NCBI GenBank assembly: GCA_002421425.1
Contig: DIJZ01000025.1
Span: 29,465 to 93,464 of the forward strand
Reading direction: 5' to 3'
DNA: 64,000 nucleotides
DNA from: Caldifarciminota bacterium UBA5631
GTDB taxonomy: Bacteria; Hydrothermota; Hydrothermia; UBA1063
The notes beneath the pieces were generated by a model. That model was not told where the DNA came from. It worked only from the letters and a program-made list of their open reading frames with translations, and made no database searches. Numbering within the stretch: the stretch's first letter is position 1; every line of letters begins with the position of its first letter. Positions 34,707 through 43,292 of this stretch are shown here, piece after piece. Position numbers and translations under genes: made by a program.

Positions 34707-36009
34707 AAAGGTTAAATCTCCTGTAAATCTCATCGATGTTCTTAAGGAAATCGGTCTTGAAGACCTCTTCCAGGTCTTCAAGACTTAAAATTGCGCTGGT
34801 TTCACGGTCTTTTCGTAGTGCCTCTTTTAAGCTCAATTTTTCGTCAAAGGATTTATGGGATATCCTTTTGACAACTTCATAGGCATCTTTTCTGGGCATC
34901 CCCTTCTTCACAAGCAGAAGCAGAAGGGCTTGAGAATAGTAAAAGTCTCCAAAACTTGTAATATTTTCAGCCATCCTTTTTGTATTTATTGAAATTCCGT
35001 CCACTATTCCTTTCATTATGCGCGTCATATAAAAAAGAGTACAGATGCCATCTTCGAAAATATACCTCTCGTTGGATGAGTGCGAAATGTCTCTCTCATG
35101 CCATAGGCTGATGTTTTCCAGAGCAGGGATGATATACCCTCTTATGAGTCTTGCAAGTCCGCAGATTCTTTCAGATTTTATTGGATTCCTTTTGTGGGGC
35201 ATTGCCGATGAGCCCCGCTGAGCCTTGCCGAAGGGTTCCATCATTTCGCTTACTTCCGTGCGCTGAAGATGCCTAATCTCAGTGGCAAAGCGTTCCAGGG
35301 AGGATGCATAAATGGCCAGCTGCGAAATCAGGAAAGCGTGCCGGTCCCTCGGGACTATCTGCGTGGAAACCTTCTCCACATTAAGGCCAAGTTCTGAAAG
35401 GATTTTTGTCTCAATTTCAGGTTTCAGATATACGTAATTTCCGACAGCTCCGGAAATCTTTCCAACGGAAATCTCCTGAAGGGCTTGCTGAAGCCTTTCT
35501 CTCGCCCGCAGAAGTTCCGAATAGAAATACAAAAACTTCAAACCAACACTGGTGGGCTCAGCGAAAACGCCATGAGTTCTGCCCATTACTGGAATAAACT
35601 TATATTCCAGCGCTTTGGTTTTCACTGCGCTAATCAGCTCGTCCAGCTCTTTTAGAAGCTTTTCCACTGCCTCCCTGAGCATCATTGCATTGGCAGTGTC
35701 AACAATGTCGCTGGACGTGAGGCCGTAGTGGATGAAGCGGCCGCTATCTCCAACTATTTCCTCCAACGCCATTAGGAAGGCAATTACATCATGATCTACC
35801 TGACCTTCGATTTCCTTCACGCGTTTTGCAAATTCCTTCAGGTGTATTCGCTCCGCCTTCTCTCGAACTTCTTTATAGTTCCCAGCGGGAACTATACCTT
35901 CTTCTTCCAGCACTTTAAGGTGGACGAGTTCAATTTGAATCCATCTCTTGTATTTGTTTTCTTCTAGAAATATTTCTCTAATTTCTGGTAGGGAGTATCT
36001 ATCTATCAT
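34699..36009 (-). CDS. purB: Adenylosuccinate lyase
   Basis: PurB catalyses two steps of purine synthesis, splitting fumarate from SAICAR and adenylosuccinate. The 436-residue protein has the fumarase-superfamily signature GSSAMPHKRNP near residue 265, the YGLTSSDIVDTANAMML segment near 95-115 and GRTHGVFAEPTS near 150. Length is standard. Its ATG overlaps the sppA stop by 4 nt, and it ends inside the last bases of tsaD on the other strand. Confidence 0.97.
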   Translation of the reverse strand: MIDRYSLPEIREIFLEENKYKRWIQIELVHLKVLEEEGIVPAGNYKEVREKAERIHLKEFAKRVKEIEGQVDHDVIAFLMALEEIVGDSGRFIHYGLTSSDIVDTANAMMLREAVEKLLKELDELISAVKTKALEYKFIPVMGRTHGVFAEPTSVGLKFLYFYSELLRARERLQQALQEISVGKISGAVGNYVYLKPEIETKILSELGLNVEKVSTQIVPRDRHAFLISQLAIYASSLERFATEIRHLQRTEVSEMMEPFGKAQRGSSAMPHKRNPIKSERICGLARLIRGYIIPALENISLWHERDISHSSNERYIFEDGICTLFYMTRIMKGIVDGISINTKRMAENITSFGDFYYSQALLLLLVKKGMPRKDAYEVVKRISHKSFDEKLSLKEALRKDRETSAILSLEDLEEVFKTDFLKNIDEIYRRFNLST

Positions 36010-36839
36010 GGCAGTGCAATCCTGTAATCGAACTTAATTCCTACCTGTCTCTCAATGGCTTCTTCTGGATTAAGAAAACGCATAAAGTAGGGCATCCTTC
36101 TCTTTTCAATCCACTGCACTGGACCCTTGATCTTCGCACGCTTTTTAAGTATTTCCCTTGCAGTTTCAAGCGTTCCTGTGGTATCCACCAGGCCCAGAAT
36201 GTGTGCATCCTGACCGGTAATGATTCTTCCATCGGCGATCTTCAGAACAGAATCTCTGGGAATATTTCTTGAATTCACTACAACGTCAACAAAGCGTTCA
36301 TAACCCTGCTTCACGATATTGCCTAAAATCTTTTGTTCTTCGGGAGTCATCTTTTTAAAGGGCGACGAGATGTCTTTCACATTCCCAGATTTTATAACTA
36401 CAAACTCGACTCCAAGTTTGTCCATTAAATCCTTGACTACAGGATACTCAATTATTGTCCCGATGGAACCCGTAATGCACATAGGATGGGATACTATATA
36501 ATCTGAGGCGCAGGCCACATAATATCCCCCCGATGCAGCAACAGTGGAAAGGTACGCAACCGATGGTTTTCCGGATTTTTTGAATTTTAGAAGACTCTGG
36601 TAGATTTCATCCGAGGGTACAATACCACCACCTGGTGAGTTTACGATGAGGAGCAGTCCTTTAATTTGCGGGTTCTGGGCAGCCATATTGACCCAATCCA
36701 CTATCTCTCTGGAACTGGATATGGTTCCGGTCACTCTCACCACGGCAATCTGAGAGGTGAAGCCTTTGACTGCCAGAAAACTGATCAGGTATATTACAAA
36801 AATCCCCAATATTAAAAGTATCCACCATCTCTTTTTCAT
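36006..36839 (-). CDS. sppA: Signal peptide peptidase SppA (36K type)
   Basis: A 277-residue membrane-anchored Ser/Lys protease that degrades leftover signal peptides. One N-terminal helix (WWILLILGIFVIYLISFLAV) is followed by the ClpP-like domain. VNSPGGGIVPSDEI is the oxyanion region, the catalytic Ser is in VAASGGYYVAC near 107, and the general base Lys lies in SGNVKDISSPFK near 157. This is the short bacterial form with one SppA domain. It sits 5 nt after lpxH and overlaps purB by 4 nt. Confidence 0.93.
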   Translation of the reverse strand: MKKRWWILLILGIFVIYLISFLAVKGFTSQIAVVRVTGTISSSREIVDWVNMAAQNPQIKGLLLIVNSPGGGIVPSDEIYQSLLKFKKSGKPSVAYLSTVAASGGYYVACASDYIVSHPMCITGSIGTIIEYPVVKDLMDKLGVEFVVIKSGNVKDISSPFKKMTPEEQKILGNIVKQGYERFVDVVVNSRNIPRDSVLKIADGRIITGQDAHILGLVDTTGTLETAREILKKRAKIKGPVQWIEKRRMPYFMRFLNPEEAIERQVGIKFDYRIALP

Positions 36840-36844
36840 AGTGT

Positions 36845-37564
36845 TTATATTTTAACTTCTTTCTCTTTCACAATCAAAGAATTGTCAAACCTCCACAGCG
36901 TCAGGAGGCTCTCATCAAGGGTCATAAAAGTATTGAACTCCAACCAGTCGCCTGGATTTGCGTAAACCTTCCCACCCTCATAAAGTTTGATGATGGGAAG
37001 GTGAAAATGAGCTGTAATAACAACATCGCTCCTGAAAAATAGCCTTTCCACTCTTGTTAAAACGGATTCTTTCAAGGGTCTGGATGCCGAGTTTTTCCTG
37101 GACCACTGCGAAATTCTCCCTGCAATTGAGTAAACAATTCCACAGGGAATTAGTTTCATCAGAAGATACCATAACTTAAAGGAGAGAAAGACGCGTGTAA
37201 TAATTCCTCCTGGTGTCAGCAGGTCCCCATGGGTGAAGTAGACGGATTTTGTTCCCAATGAGATTCTAAGGTCTCTTGTCTTTATTCTCACCCCCGCTTT
37301 CTGCAAAATTGTAAGGGGGAAAAAGTCGTGGTTTCCCATAATATAATATACAGGGATTTCAGCGGCTCTTGAAGAGATCAGATCAATAAAAGGGCCGTAA
37401 AGTTTTTTCACCTGTTTTGTACACTCGAAGTAAAAATCAAAGATGTCACCAAGCAGCACAATTGCCTCTGGATTAGGAAACTGTTCCAGAAGGGTTTTTA
37501 GTTTTAAATACTTCTGCTGGTCTTCTTTTAGCCCCAGATGGAGGTCACCTAATATGATAATCAT
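36845..37564 (-). CDS. LpxH-like UDP-2,3-diacylglucosamine pyrophosphatase
   Basis: A 239-residue calcineurin-like phosphoesterase. The metal motifs are GDLHLG, LLGDIFDFYFE, MGNHDF, THGD and TAHFHLP, followed by NPGDW. The D-F-Y after the second motif and the A-H-x-H-x-P/N-P-G-D-W ending match LpxH, which makes lipid X in lipid A synthesis. If correct, this is evidence for a lipopolysaccharide outer membrane. A TTGTTG-17-TATACT promoter ends 6 nt before the ATG, so the transcript may have no leader. Confidence 0.83.
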   Translation of the reverse strand: MIIILGDLHLGLKEDQQKYLKLKTLLEQFPNPEAIVLLGDIFDFYFECTKQVKKLYGPFIDLISSRAAEIPVYYIMGNHDFFPLTILQKAGVRIKTRDLRISLGTKSVYFTHGDLLTPGGIITRVFLSFKLWYLLMKLIPCGIVYSIAGRISQWSRKNSASRPLKESVLTRVERLFFRSDVVITAHFHLPIIKLYEGGKVYANPGDWLEFNTFMTLDESLLTLWRFDNSLIVKEKEVKI

Positions 37565-37570
37565 TGAGGT

Positions 37571-37599
37571 AGTATAAAGAAGGGCTGTTGAAGCAACAA
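37571..37599 (-). promoter_or_regulatory. lpxH-sppA-purB promoter
   Basis: On the minus strand TTGTTG (37599-37594), a 17-bp spacer and TATACT (37576-37571) lie so that transcription would begin at or next to the lpxH ATG (37564). Confidence 0.6.
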
Positions 37600-37658
37600 A
37601 AGAACTCTCCTATACGAAAAGGTTTCAGAGTTCTCAGATTTCCAGAAGATGTTTTTCC

Positions 37659-38099
37659 CTATTCTACCAGAGCAACCTCAACAGGTGTCTTGTTTCCCAG
37701 ATTATCACCCACAGGGCATCTGGACTCGATTTCCTTCAGCAGGTTTTCCTTTTCTTCCTTTGAAATATCAGCATCGATTTTTACATCTACTTTTATCTTG
37801 TAGAAGCCGGCTCTGGGCTCGGTGGATTTCCCCATCAGTACATCGTAATCAATCTCTCCCTCCATTGATGCCGAGATCCCATTTAGTCTTATCTGCTTTT
37901 GTCGTGCCACAATTAGTCCAATGGTAATTATACAGGAGCCAAGGGCAGCAAGTTCATATTCCAGGGGAGTCATACCCTTGTTCGTACCTCCACCCGCCTC
38001 GGGCTGGTCAACATATTGAACCAGGTCCCTGGCTTTTACTTCCACGAGCATTCTTTCCATCCATTTTGTGTCTACTTTTATGTTCTTTATTGTTGCCAT
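37659..38099 (-). CDS. OsmC/Ohr-family peroxiredoxin-like protein
   Basis: A 146-residue OsmC-fold protein, probably reducing organic hydroperoxides with a cysteine pair. The first Cys is in LAALGSCIITIG near residue 56 and the second in ESRCPVGDNL near 128, the expected spacing. GMTPLEYELAALGSC is a typical OsmC sequence. The gene has AAGGAGGG upstream, starts 14 nt after the DUF1015 gene stop and probably shares its promoter. OsmC-like proteins vary, so the substrate is uncertain. Confidence 0.85.
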   Translation of the reverse strand: MATIKNIKVDTKWMERMLVEVKARDLVQYVDQPEAGGGTNKGMTPLEYELAALGSCIITIGLIVARQKQIRLNGISASMEGEIDYDVLMGKSTEPRAGFYKIKVDVKIDADISKEEKENLLKEIESRCPVGDNLGNKTPVEVALVE

Positions 38100-38113
38100 T
38101 GTTAATTCCCTCC

Positions 38114-39370
38114 TTACAATAGGTTCTCCAGTGGGTGTAAAAACAGCCCACTGCGGAGTTTTGGTTCAAACCATGTAGATTTTGGAGGCATTATCATACC
38201 ATGGTCAGCTACTTTGAAAAGCTGCTCCATAGTGGTAGGGTACATTGCGAATGCCACCATAAACTCTCCGCTATCAACGAGCTTTTCGAGTTCCCTAAGT
38301 CCCTTTATCCCGCCCACGAAGTCAATTCTCTTATCCCTTCTCGGGTCCTTAATTCCAAGAAGTGGGTCCAGAACCTCGTTCTGCAAAATACTCACATCAA
38401 GACTTAAGATTGGGTCATCTTCCTTCACAATATTGGGCTTTGCCTTCAGTCTGTACCATTTTCCCGAGATATACATACTGAAAGTGTGTACCATTTCAGG
38501 CTTTGCTTCGTTCCCTTTCACATTCAGTGTTTCTACCTCAAATTTTTCCTTAAGTTTAGCAAGAAATTCCGTATCTGAGAGAGCATTTAGGTCCCTTATA
38601 ACTCTGTTGTAGTCCATTATATGAAGTGTGTTGTGGGGAAATACTACGGCCATAAAGAAGTTATAGTCCTCATCGCCTGTGTGTTTTGGGTTCCTTTCAG
38701 CTCTCCACTTCATAACCCTCCAGGCTGCCTGGGAGCGGTGGTGACCGTCGGCTATATAAAGAAAGGGTAGTTCTGTAAAAAGTCTCTGCATTTCTCTTAT
38801 GTAGTCTTCATCTTTTGCGACATATAGAATGTGTCTCACTCCATCCGCTTCAAAGTCATATTCTTTGGGGAATTGGGTACCTTCAAGAATAAGTTTGTCA
38901 AGTTTATCCACGGACCTGTAAGCAAGGAAGACAGGTTCTGTCTGAGCCCCGAGAATGTCTATATGTTTTGCGCGGTCAATTTCCTTTTCTTCCCTCGTTA
39001 ACTCATGTTTCTTGATTTTTCCTTCCTCATATTCTTTGCAGGAAAAGAGAGCCACCAGGCCAACCTGTTTTAGATTTCCCATAATTTCTTCATAGATGTA
39101 GAAGGAGGGTTTATCTTCCAGAAAGAAGATGCCGTCATCGAAGAATTTTTTCAGATTCTCTTTGCCCTTCAGGTAAACTTCTTCACTGTACGGATTGAAA
39201 TCATCAGGGAAGTGAACCTCGGGTCTGATGACTTTGACATAACTGAGTTCGCTTTTCTTATAAAGTTCCTTTGCCTCTTTGACTGAAATCACATCGTATG
39301 GCGGACAATTTACCTGCTGAACAAACTCCTTTTTCGGTCTTCCGGCTCTGAAAGGCTTCACCACTGACAT
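38114..39370 (-). CDS. DUF1015-family protein
   Basis: A 418-residue protein of the DUF1015 family, function unsettled. Family markers are VKPFRAGRP at the start, CPPYDVIS near 22, the FLPS-type YIYEEIMGN, LTREEKEIDRAKHIDILGAQTEPVFLAY near 135 and IADGHHRSQAAWRV near 232, with a C-terminal block MPPKSTWFEPKLRSGLF. The GHHR motif suggests a catalytic or metal site. GGGAGG lies before the ATG, and the promoter TTGATT-17-TATAAT (39392-39420) is back to back with the BtuC-like gene's promoter. Confidence 0.9.
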   Translation of the reverse strand: MSVVKPFRAGRPKKEFVQQVNCPPYDVISVKEAKELYKKSELSYVKVIRPEVHFPDDFNPYSEEVYLKGKENLKKFFDDGIFFLEDKPSFYIYEEIMGNLKQVGLVALFSCKEYEEGKIKKHELTREEKEIDRAKHIDILGAQTEPVFLAYRSVDKLDKLILEGTQFPKEYDFEADGVRHILYVAKDEDYIREMQRLFTELPFLYIADGHHRSQAAWRVMKWRAERNPKHTGDEDYNFFMAVVFPHNTLHIMDYNRVIRDLNALSDTEFLAKLKEKFEVETLNVKGNEAKPEMVHTFSMYISGKWYRLKAKPNIVKEDDPILSLDVSILQNEVLDPLLGIKDPRRDKRIDFVGGIKGLRELEKLVDSGEFMVAFAMYPTTMEQLFKVADHGMIMPPKSTWFEPKLRSGLFLHPLENLL

Positions 39371-39391
39371 ACGTACCTCCCGCTTTACATG

Positions 39392-39437
39392 ATTATATTT
39401 TAAAGCCTTTGTTCAATCAAAAGGGCAACCTTAAAAT
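39392..39437. promoter_or_regulatory. Back-to-back divergent promoters (DUF1015 / BtuC-like)
   Basis: Minus strand: TTGATT (39420-39415), 17-bp spacer, TATAAT (39397-39392). Plus strand: TTGTTC (39409-39414), 17-bp spacer, TAAAAT (39432-39437). The two -35 boxes abut, so the polymerases would compete for the same DNA. Confidence 0.6.
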
Positions 39438-39444
39438 TATGGAT

Positions 39445-40401
39445 ATGCGGAAAAATTGGTACGTGTGGCTTATTCTAATTTTGCTGTTTCTGGGGTTGTT
39501 CAGTGTCCTGTACCTTTCAAATTTTACTTTCAAGTTTCCAACTTCAGAGATACTTAGAATACGGCTGGTACGTTTCCTGGTAACCTTTGTCGCAGGGTAT
39601 ACCCTTGCTGTAGCAGGCGGGTCCTTGCAGACCATTCTGCAGAATCCCCTTGCAGATCCTTATATCCTTGGAATTTCCTCAGGAGCGCTCCTGGGTGTAG
39701 CACTTTTTAAAATTTTGAATTTGCACCTCTACATTGCTCTCTCAGTCCCTGCTTTTCTCTTCGCGGCTTTGACCATATTTTCCATATATTACCTGGCAAG
39801 GGTGAAGGGGACTCTTGTTAAGGAACTCCTTATCCTCGGTGGCCTCTTTTTGAATTTTTTCTTTAACGGTATCGTCTTCTACCTTCTTGTCTTGAAAAGG
39901 GAGGTTCTGGAAGAGATTCTTTACGTTCTGTGGGGCTTTACCGGCGTTATTGTAACTTCAGGGGAACTTCCGTTTCTATTGATTTCCCTCGTTCTTGCTT
40001 TCATACTTGCCTGTCTCCCCCTCATTAGAATTCGCGAATTGGATGCGATTACCCTTGGTGATCAGGAGGCTTTGAGCCTGGGCGTGGATGTCCACGGTAT
40101 ACGCAATTTTGTCTTCTTCACTACTTCGGCCAGTACAGCCCTTATTGTCTCAATAACCGGGGCAGTAGGTTTCGTGGGCCTTATGATTCCGAACATCATA
40201 AAGAAAATCATAGGTGGGAAGCATGCAGTGCTGATACCAGCCAGTGGTCTTGGAGGAGCACTCCTACTGCTCATTGCCGATTCAATATCGAGAAATATTT
40301 CACCTGTGGAGCTGCCTCTCAGTATAATTCTTGGAATCTTTGCAGTTCCCTTCTTTTTCTGGATCATCTGGAGACAGAGGAATGAAAGTAGTAGAAGTTA
40401 A
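39445..40401 (+). CDS. FecCD/BtuC-family ABC transporter permease
   Basis: A roughly 318-residue permease for cobalamin, haem or iron-siderophore import. About nine to ten hydrophobic helices are visible. Family sequences are GGSLQTILQNPLADPYILGISSGALLGV near 60-85 and the coupling region ALSLGVD...GFVGLMIPNIIK near 225-255. The start is uncertain: ATGs lie at 39439 and 39445, and an upstream TTG at 39409. I use 39445 because a -10 box ends 7 nt before it. It overlaps the ATPase gene. The matching binding protein is probably the btuF-like gene at 1.9 kb. Confidence 0.88.
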   Translation: MRKNWYVWLILILLFLGLFSVLYLSNFTFKFPTSEILRIRLVRFLVTFVAGYTLAVAGGSLQTILQNPLADPYILGISSGALLGVALFKILNLHLYIALSVPAFLFAALTIFSIYYLARVKGTLVKELLILGGLFLNFFFNGIVFYLLVLKREVLEEILYVLWGFTGVIVTSGELPFLLISLVLAFILACLPLIRIRELDAITLGDQEALSLGVDVHGIRNFVFFTTSASTALIVSITGAVGFVGLMIPNIIKKIIGGKHAVLIPASGLGGALLLLIADSISRNISPVELPLSIILGIFAVPFFFWIIWRQRNESSRS

Positions 40402-41149
40402 TAATCTGACTTTTTCTTATGAGCCTTCTTTCGAGCCGCTGATAAAGAATCTCACATTTTCGGTGGAGAAGGGCAGTTTTCTATCTATTATTGGACCCAA
40501 TGGATCAGGAAAGACAACAATTTTTCGACTTCTCACGGGAATGATAAAACCAGCTAAGAACTCTGTTTTGATCTGGGGGAAGGATGTGAACGACTACTCG
40601 CGGAAAGAACTTGTCAGGTACGTTTCTGCCCTGCCCTCAGCTGAAATTATTCACAACGAGGTGCTGAGGGTGCAGGATTACCTTGAACTTGCGAGGTATC
40701 CATATCTCTCGGTTTTGCAGAGCCTTAGTAAAATTGATTATTCTATAATCGAAAATGCAAAGAAAATCACGCAGATACAGAGACTGGCGAATAAATATTT
40801 GTGGGAACTTTCCCAGGGCGAACTGGCGAGGGTACGAATTGCAAGAGTTCTTGCTCAGGATTCAAAGATCATCATAATGGACGAGCCTACAGCACATCTT
40901 GATATTGACCACAAACTCTGGTTTCTTGGTGCATTAAGGAGGCTAAAGTCCAGTGGAAAAACCGTTGTAACCATTATCCACGACATTAACTTAGCTTATC
41001 GGTTTTCCGACGAAATCATGATACTTAATGAAGGTAGAATCGAATTCCTGGGCTTCAAGGAAGATATAGATCTGCGACTTCTGGAGAAGGTATTCAATGT
41101 AAAGGTAAGAAAGGTGCACAACGACTTGTTGTTTGAAGAAACCTTTTAG
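40382..41149 (+). CDS. BtuD/FecE-family ABC transporter ATPase
   Basis: A 255-residue ATPase partner of the upstream permease. Walker A is GPNGSGKTT, the signature LSQGELARVRIARVLAQ is the form typical of BtuD/FhuC ATPases, Walker B is IIIMDEPTAHLD and the switch region is TIIHDINLAYRF. The ATG at 40382 lies inside the permease 3' end (20-nt overlap) after a GAGG sequence; homology starts there (MKVVEVNNLTFSYEP), not at the longer upstream frame. Together they form an importer for a metal chelate or cobalamin. Confidence 0.92.
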   Translation: MKVVEVNNLTFSYEPSFEPLIKNLTFSVEKGSFLSIIGPNGSGKTTIFRLLTGMIKPAKNSVLIWGKDVNDYSRKELVRYVSALPSAEIIHNEVLRVQDYLELARYPYLSVLQSLSKIDYSIIENAKKITQIQRLANKYLWELSQGELARVRIARVLAQDSKIIIMDEPTAHLDIDHKLWFLGALRRLKSSGKTVVTIIHDINLAYRFSDEIMILNEGRIEFLGFKEDIDLRLLEKVFNVKVRKVHNDLLFEETF

Positions 41150-41161
41150 GAGGTATGGGTC

Positions 41162-42364
41162 ATGAGAATAAGAAACCTTTATCAGAAAAATGATGCAAAG
41201 ATTATTTTCCTGGTGGCCGATGGCCTGGGTGGTTTACCCCACCCCGATTTTCAAAATAAGACGGAGCTGGAATATGCAAAGACCCCAAATCTTGACGCCC
41301 TCGTTCCCTTCTCGGTTCTCGGATTAACGATTCCGGTGGATTATGGTATTACGCCTGGGAGCGGCCCTGCACACCTTTCTCTCTTTGGTTATAAGCCCGA
41401 TGAGGTAGAAATAGGAAGGGGTGCCCTGGAAGCATACGGAATTGGATATATTATGGCAGAAGATGAGATGGCCATCAGAGCAAACTTCTGTACTATCGAC
41501 GGTGGGAGGGTAGTTACCGATCGTCGCGCAGGTCGGATTGAAACCGATGAAATGAAAAGGATTGTTGGAAAGTTATCCCGGAACATTTTGGAGATTGACG
41601 GGTACAAAATAACATTTATGCCAGGCAAAGAACATCGTTTTGTAATAGTTCTCAAAGGAAAGGGGTTAAGTGATTCCATTTCGGACACGGACCCGCAAAA
41701 GGAGGGTCTCACGCTCCTCCCCGCAAAGTTTCTTAACCCTGATGCAAAGAGGGCTGCAGATCTGGTCAACAAACTTGTGGAGTCTATTCTTGAAGTCTTA
41801 AAGGATGAACCCCGCGCCAATGGTGTGTTGCTGAGAGGGTACTCCTTGAAGCCCAGGGTTGAGGGTTTTACCGAAAGAACGGGAATGAGGGCTCTTTCGC
41901 TGGCAAATTACCCTATGTATAAAGGAATTACGCGAATTCTTGGAATGGAAACTCCCGAAGCTGGAGAAACCTTTGCAGATCTACTGGATTACCTGAAAAC
42001 CAGATACAAAGAGTATGATTTTATTTACTTGCATTACAAGTACACCGACAAAGCAGGGGAAGACGGGGATTTTCTGAAAAAGGTTAAGGCCATTGAAGAA
42101 CTTGATGCTTACATCCCTGAAATTCTTTCATTAAAGCCCGATGTTCTTGTGGTTACCGGTGACCATTCAACTCCAGCCCTTCTAAAAGCCCATTCCTGGC
42201 ATCCCAATCCGACCCTTTTGAAGTCAGTTTATATGGGCTTTGATGGCATTGAGCGTTTTACCGAGAGGAACTGTAGGTTGGGCTCTATTGGAACAATTTA
42301 TGCCTATTATCTAATTCCGCTTGCAATGGCGTCGGCTCTGAAACTTAAGAAGTGGGGTGCCTGA
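41162..42364 (+). CDS. apgM: Phosphoglycerate mutase, 2,3-BPG-independent archaeal type
   Basis: ApgM interconverts 3- and 2-phosphoglycerate in glycolysis. The 400-residue alkaline-phosphatase-superfamily protein has IIFLVADGLGGLPHP (metal Asp), AKTPNLDAL, GSGPAHLSLFGYKP with the catalytic Ser, GRGALEAYGIG, IRANFCTI and VVTGDHSTPALLKAHSWHP. This is the short archaeal/deep-branching bacterial type and not GpmI. AGGAGG precedes the ATG. Only 4 nt separate its stop from the stop of the convergent flippase-like gene. Confidence 0.95.
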   Translation: MRIRNLYQKNDAKIIFLVADGLGGLPHPDFQNKTELEYAKTPNLDALVPFSVLGLTIPVDYGITPGSGPAHLSLFGYKPDEVEIGRGALEAYGIGYIMAEDEMAIRANFCTIDGGRVVTDRRAGRIETDEMKRIVGKLSRNILEIDGYKITFMPGKEHRFVIVLKGKGLSDSISDTDPQKEGLTLLPAKFLNPDAKRAADLVNKLVESILEVLKDEPRANGVLLRGYSLKPRVEGFTERTGMRALSLANYPMYKGITRILGMETPEAGETFADLLDYLKTRYKEYDFIYLHYKYTDKAGEDGDFLKKVKAIEELDAYIPEILSLKPDVLVVTGDHSTPALLKAHSWHPNPTLLKSVYMGFDGIERFTERNCRLGSIGTIYAYYLIPLAMASALKLKKWGA

Positions 42365-42368
42365 AAAG

Positions 42369-43292
42369 CTACTCTTTGAGTTTAAAGTGCCAGAGGGACG
42401 AGAAAACTATCCCGGGCACCATACTGACCAGAAACCTGAAGAAGTGTGCAATCAGTGCTACGGTAAAAATGCTGGTTTTATCAAGTCCCCAGAGCCCAGC
42501 TGCCAGGACAAATCCATACTCAAAGGTTCCAATATTTGACGGCGCGGATGGCAGAGAAACTGCAATGTTAATGAAGAAAAGTATGAGAGTTAGGAGTCCC
42601 AGGTTTGCATTGAAGCCTGATGCTCTCAGGAAGTAGTAGAAGCTGCAAAGTTCGATACCCCATGAGATCAACGTAAGGGCCAGAATCTGAAGGAACTTTC
42701 CTGCGTGCCGCATTGGCTTCATTGCCAGTTTCAGATTCTTAAAGAGCCAGACTATCCTGGGATGAAATCGAATTTTTTCCTGATACCTTTCTTCAATGTA
42801 CCAGGCTATGGCGAAGGAGAGGCCTATTAACAAAGCAAGTCCGATCACGATATTCCTGTAGGTATCGGGAACTCTGGAGAGAAGTAGAGCAGCAATTCCG
42901 CATATCAATATAGCAATAGCATCGAAAATCCGCTCCACCACTGTGGCTCCGAGGACCAGGCTCTTTGGGACATCATTCCTTTGATGGAGTAACACTATCC
43001 TCCACACATCTCCGAGCCTTGCGGGAAAGATATTGTTTCCAAAATTACCAATAAAAAAGGACCCGATGGCACTCTGCGTATCCAGTTTCATATCGTCATA
43101 GAAGAAAAATTTCCACCGGTATGCCCTGATAGAGTAGCTCAGAAAGAAGATAAGGGAGGCAAAAAGCAGAGGTGGAATTTTCAGGGATTCTATAGTTTTG
43201 ACGAGTTTTCCAACTTCAAAATCCTTCAGGACCAGCAGCAAAAAAATAAAACTCAGCAAGAAGCCAATTCTCAGAACCCACTTATTTTTCAT
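42369..43292 (-). CDS. YbhN/LPG-synthase-TM-like membrane protein (UPF0104)
   Basis: A 307-residue membrane protein with about eight hydrophobic segments, like the membrane domain of lysylphosphatidylglycerol synthase and the YbhN group. Visible family sequences are IRAYRWKFFF near 70, FFIGNFGNNIFPARLGDVWRI near 95 and SLPSAPSNIGTFEYGFV near 250 (P-x-x-x-G-x-x-E). No catalytic synthase domain follows, so it may move or process a lipid. Start: ATG at 43292, 11 nt inside the xerC-like gene's end; a longer frame upstream has no homology and lies within that gene. Confidence 0.85.
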   Translation of the reverse strand: MKNKWVLRIGFLLSFIFLLLVLKDFEVGKLVKTIESLKIPPLLFASLIFFLSYSIRAYRWKFFFYDDMKLDTQSAIGSFFIGNFGNNIFPARLGDVWRIVLLHQRNDVPKSLVLGATVVERIFDAIAILICGIAALLLSRVPDTYRNIVIGLALLIGLSFAIAWYIEERYQEKIRFHPRIVWLFKNLKLAMKPMRHAGKFLQILALTLISWGIELCSFYYFLRASGFNANLGLLTLILFFINIAVSLPSAPSNIGTFEYGFVLAAGLWGLDKTSIFTVALIAHFFRFLVSMVPGIVFSSLWHFKLKE

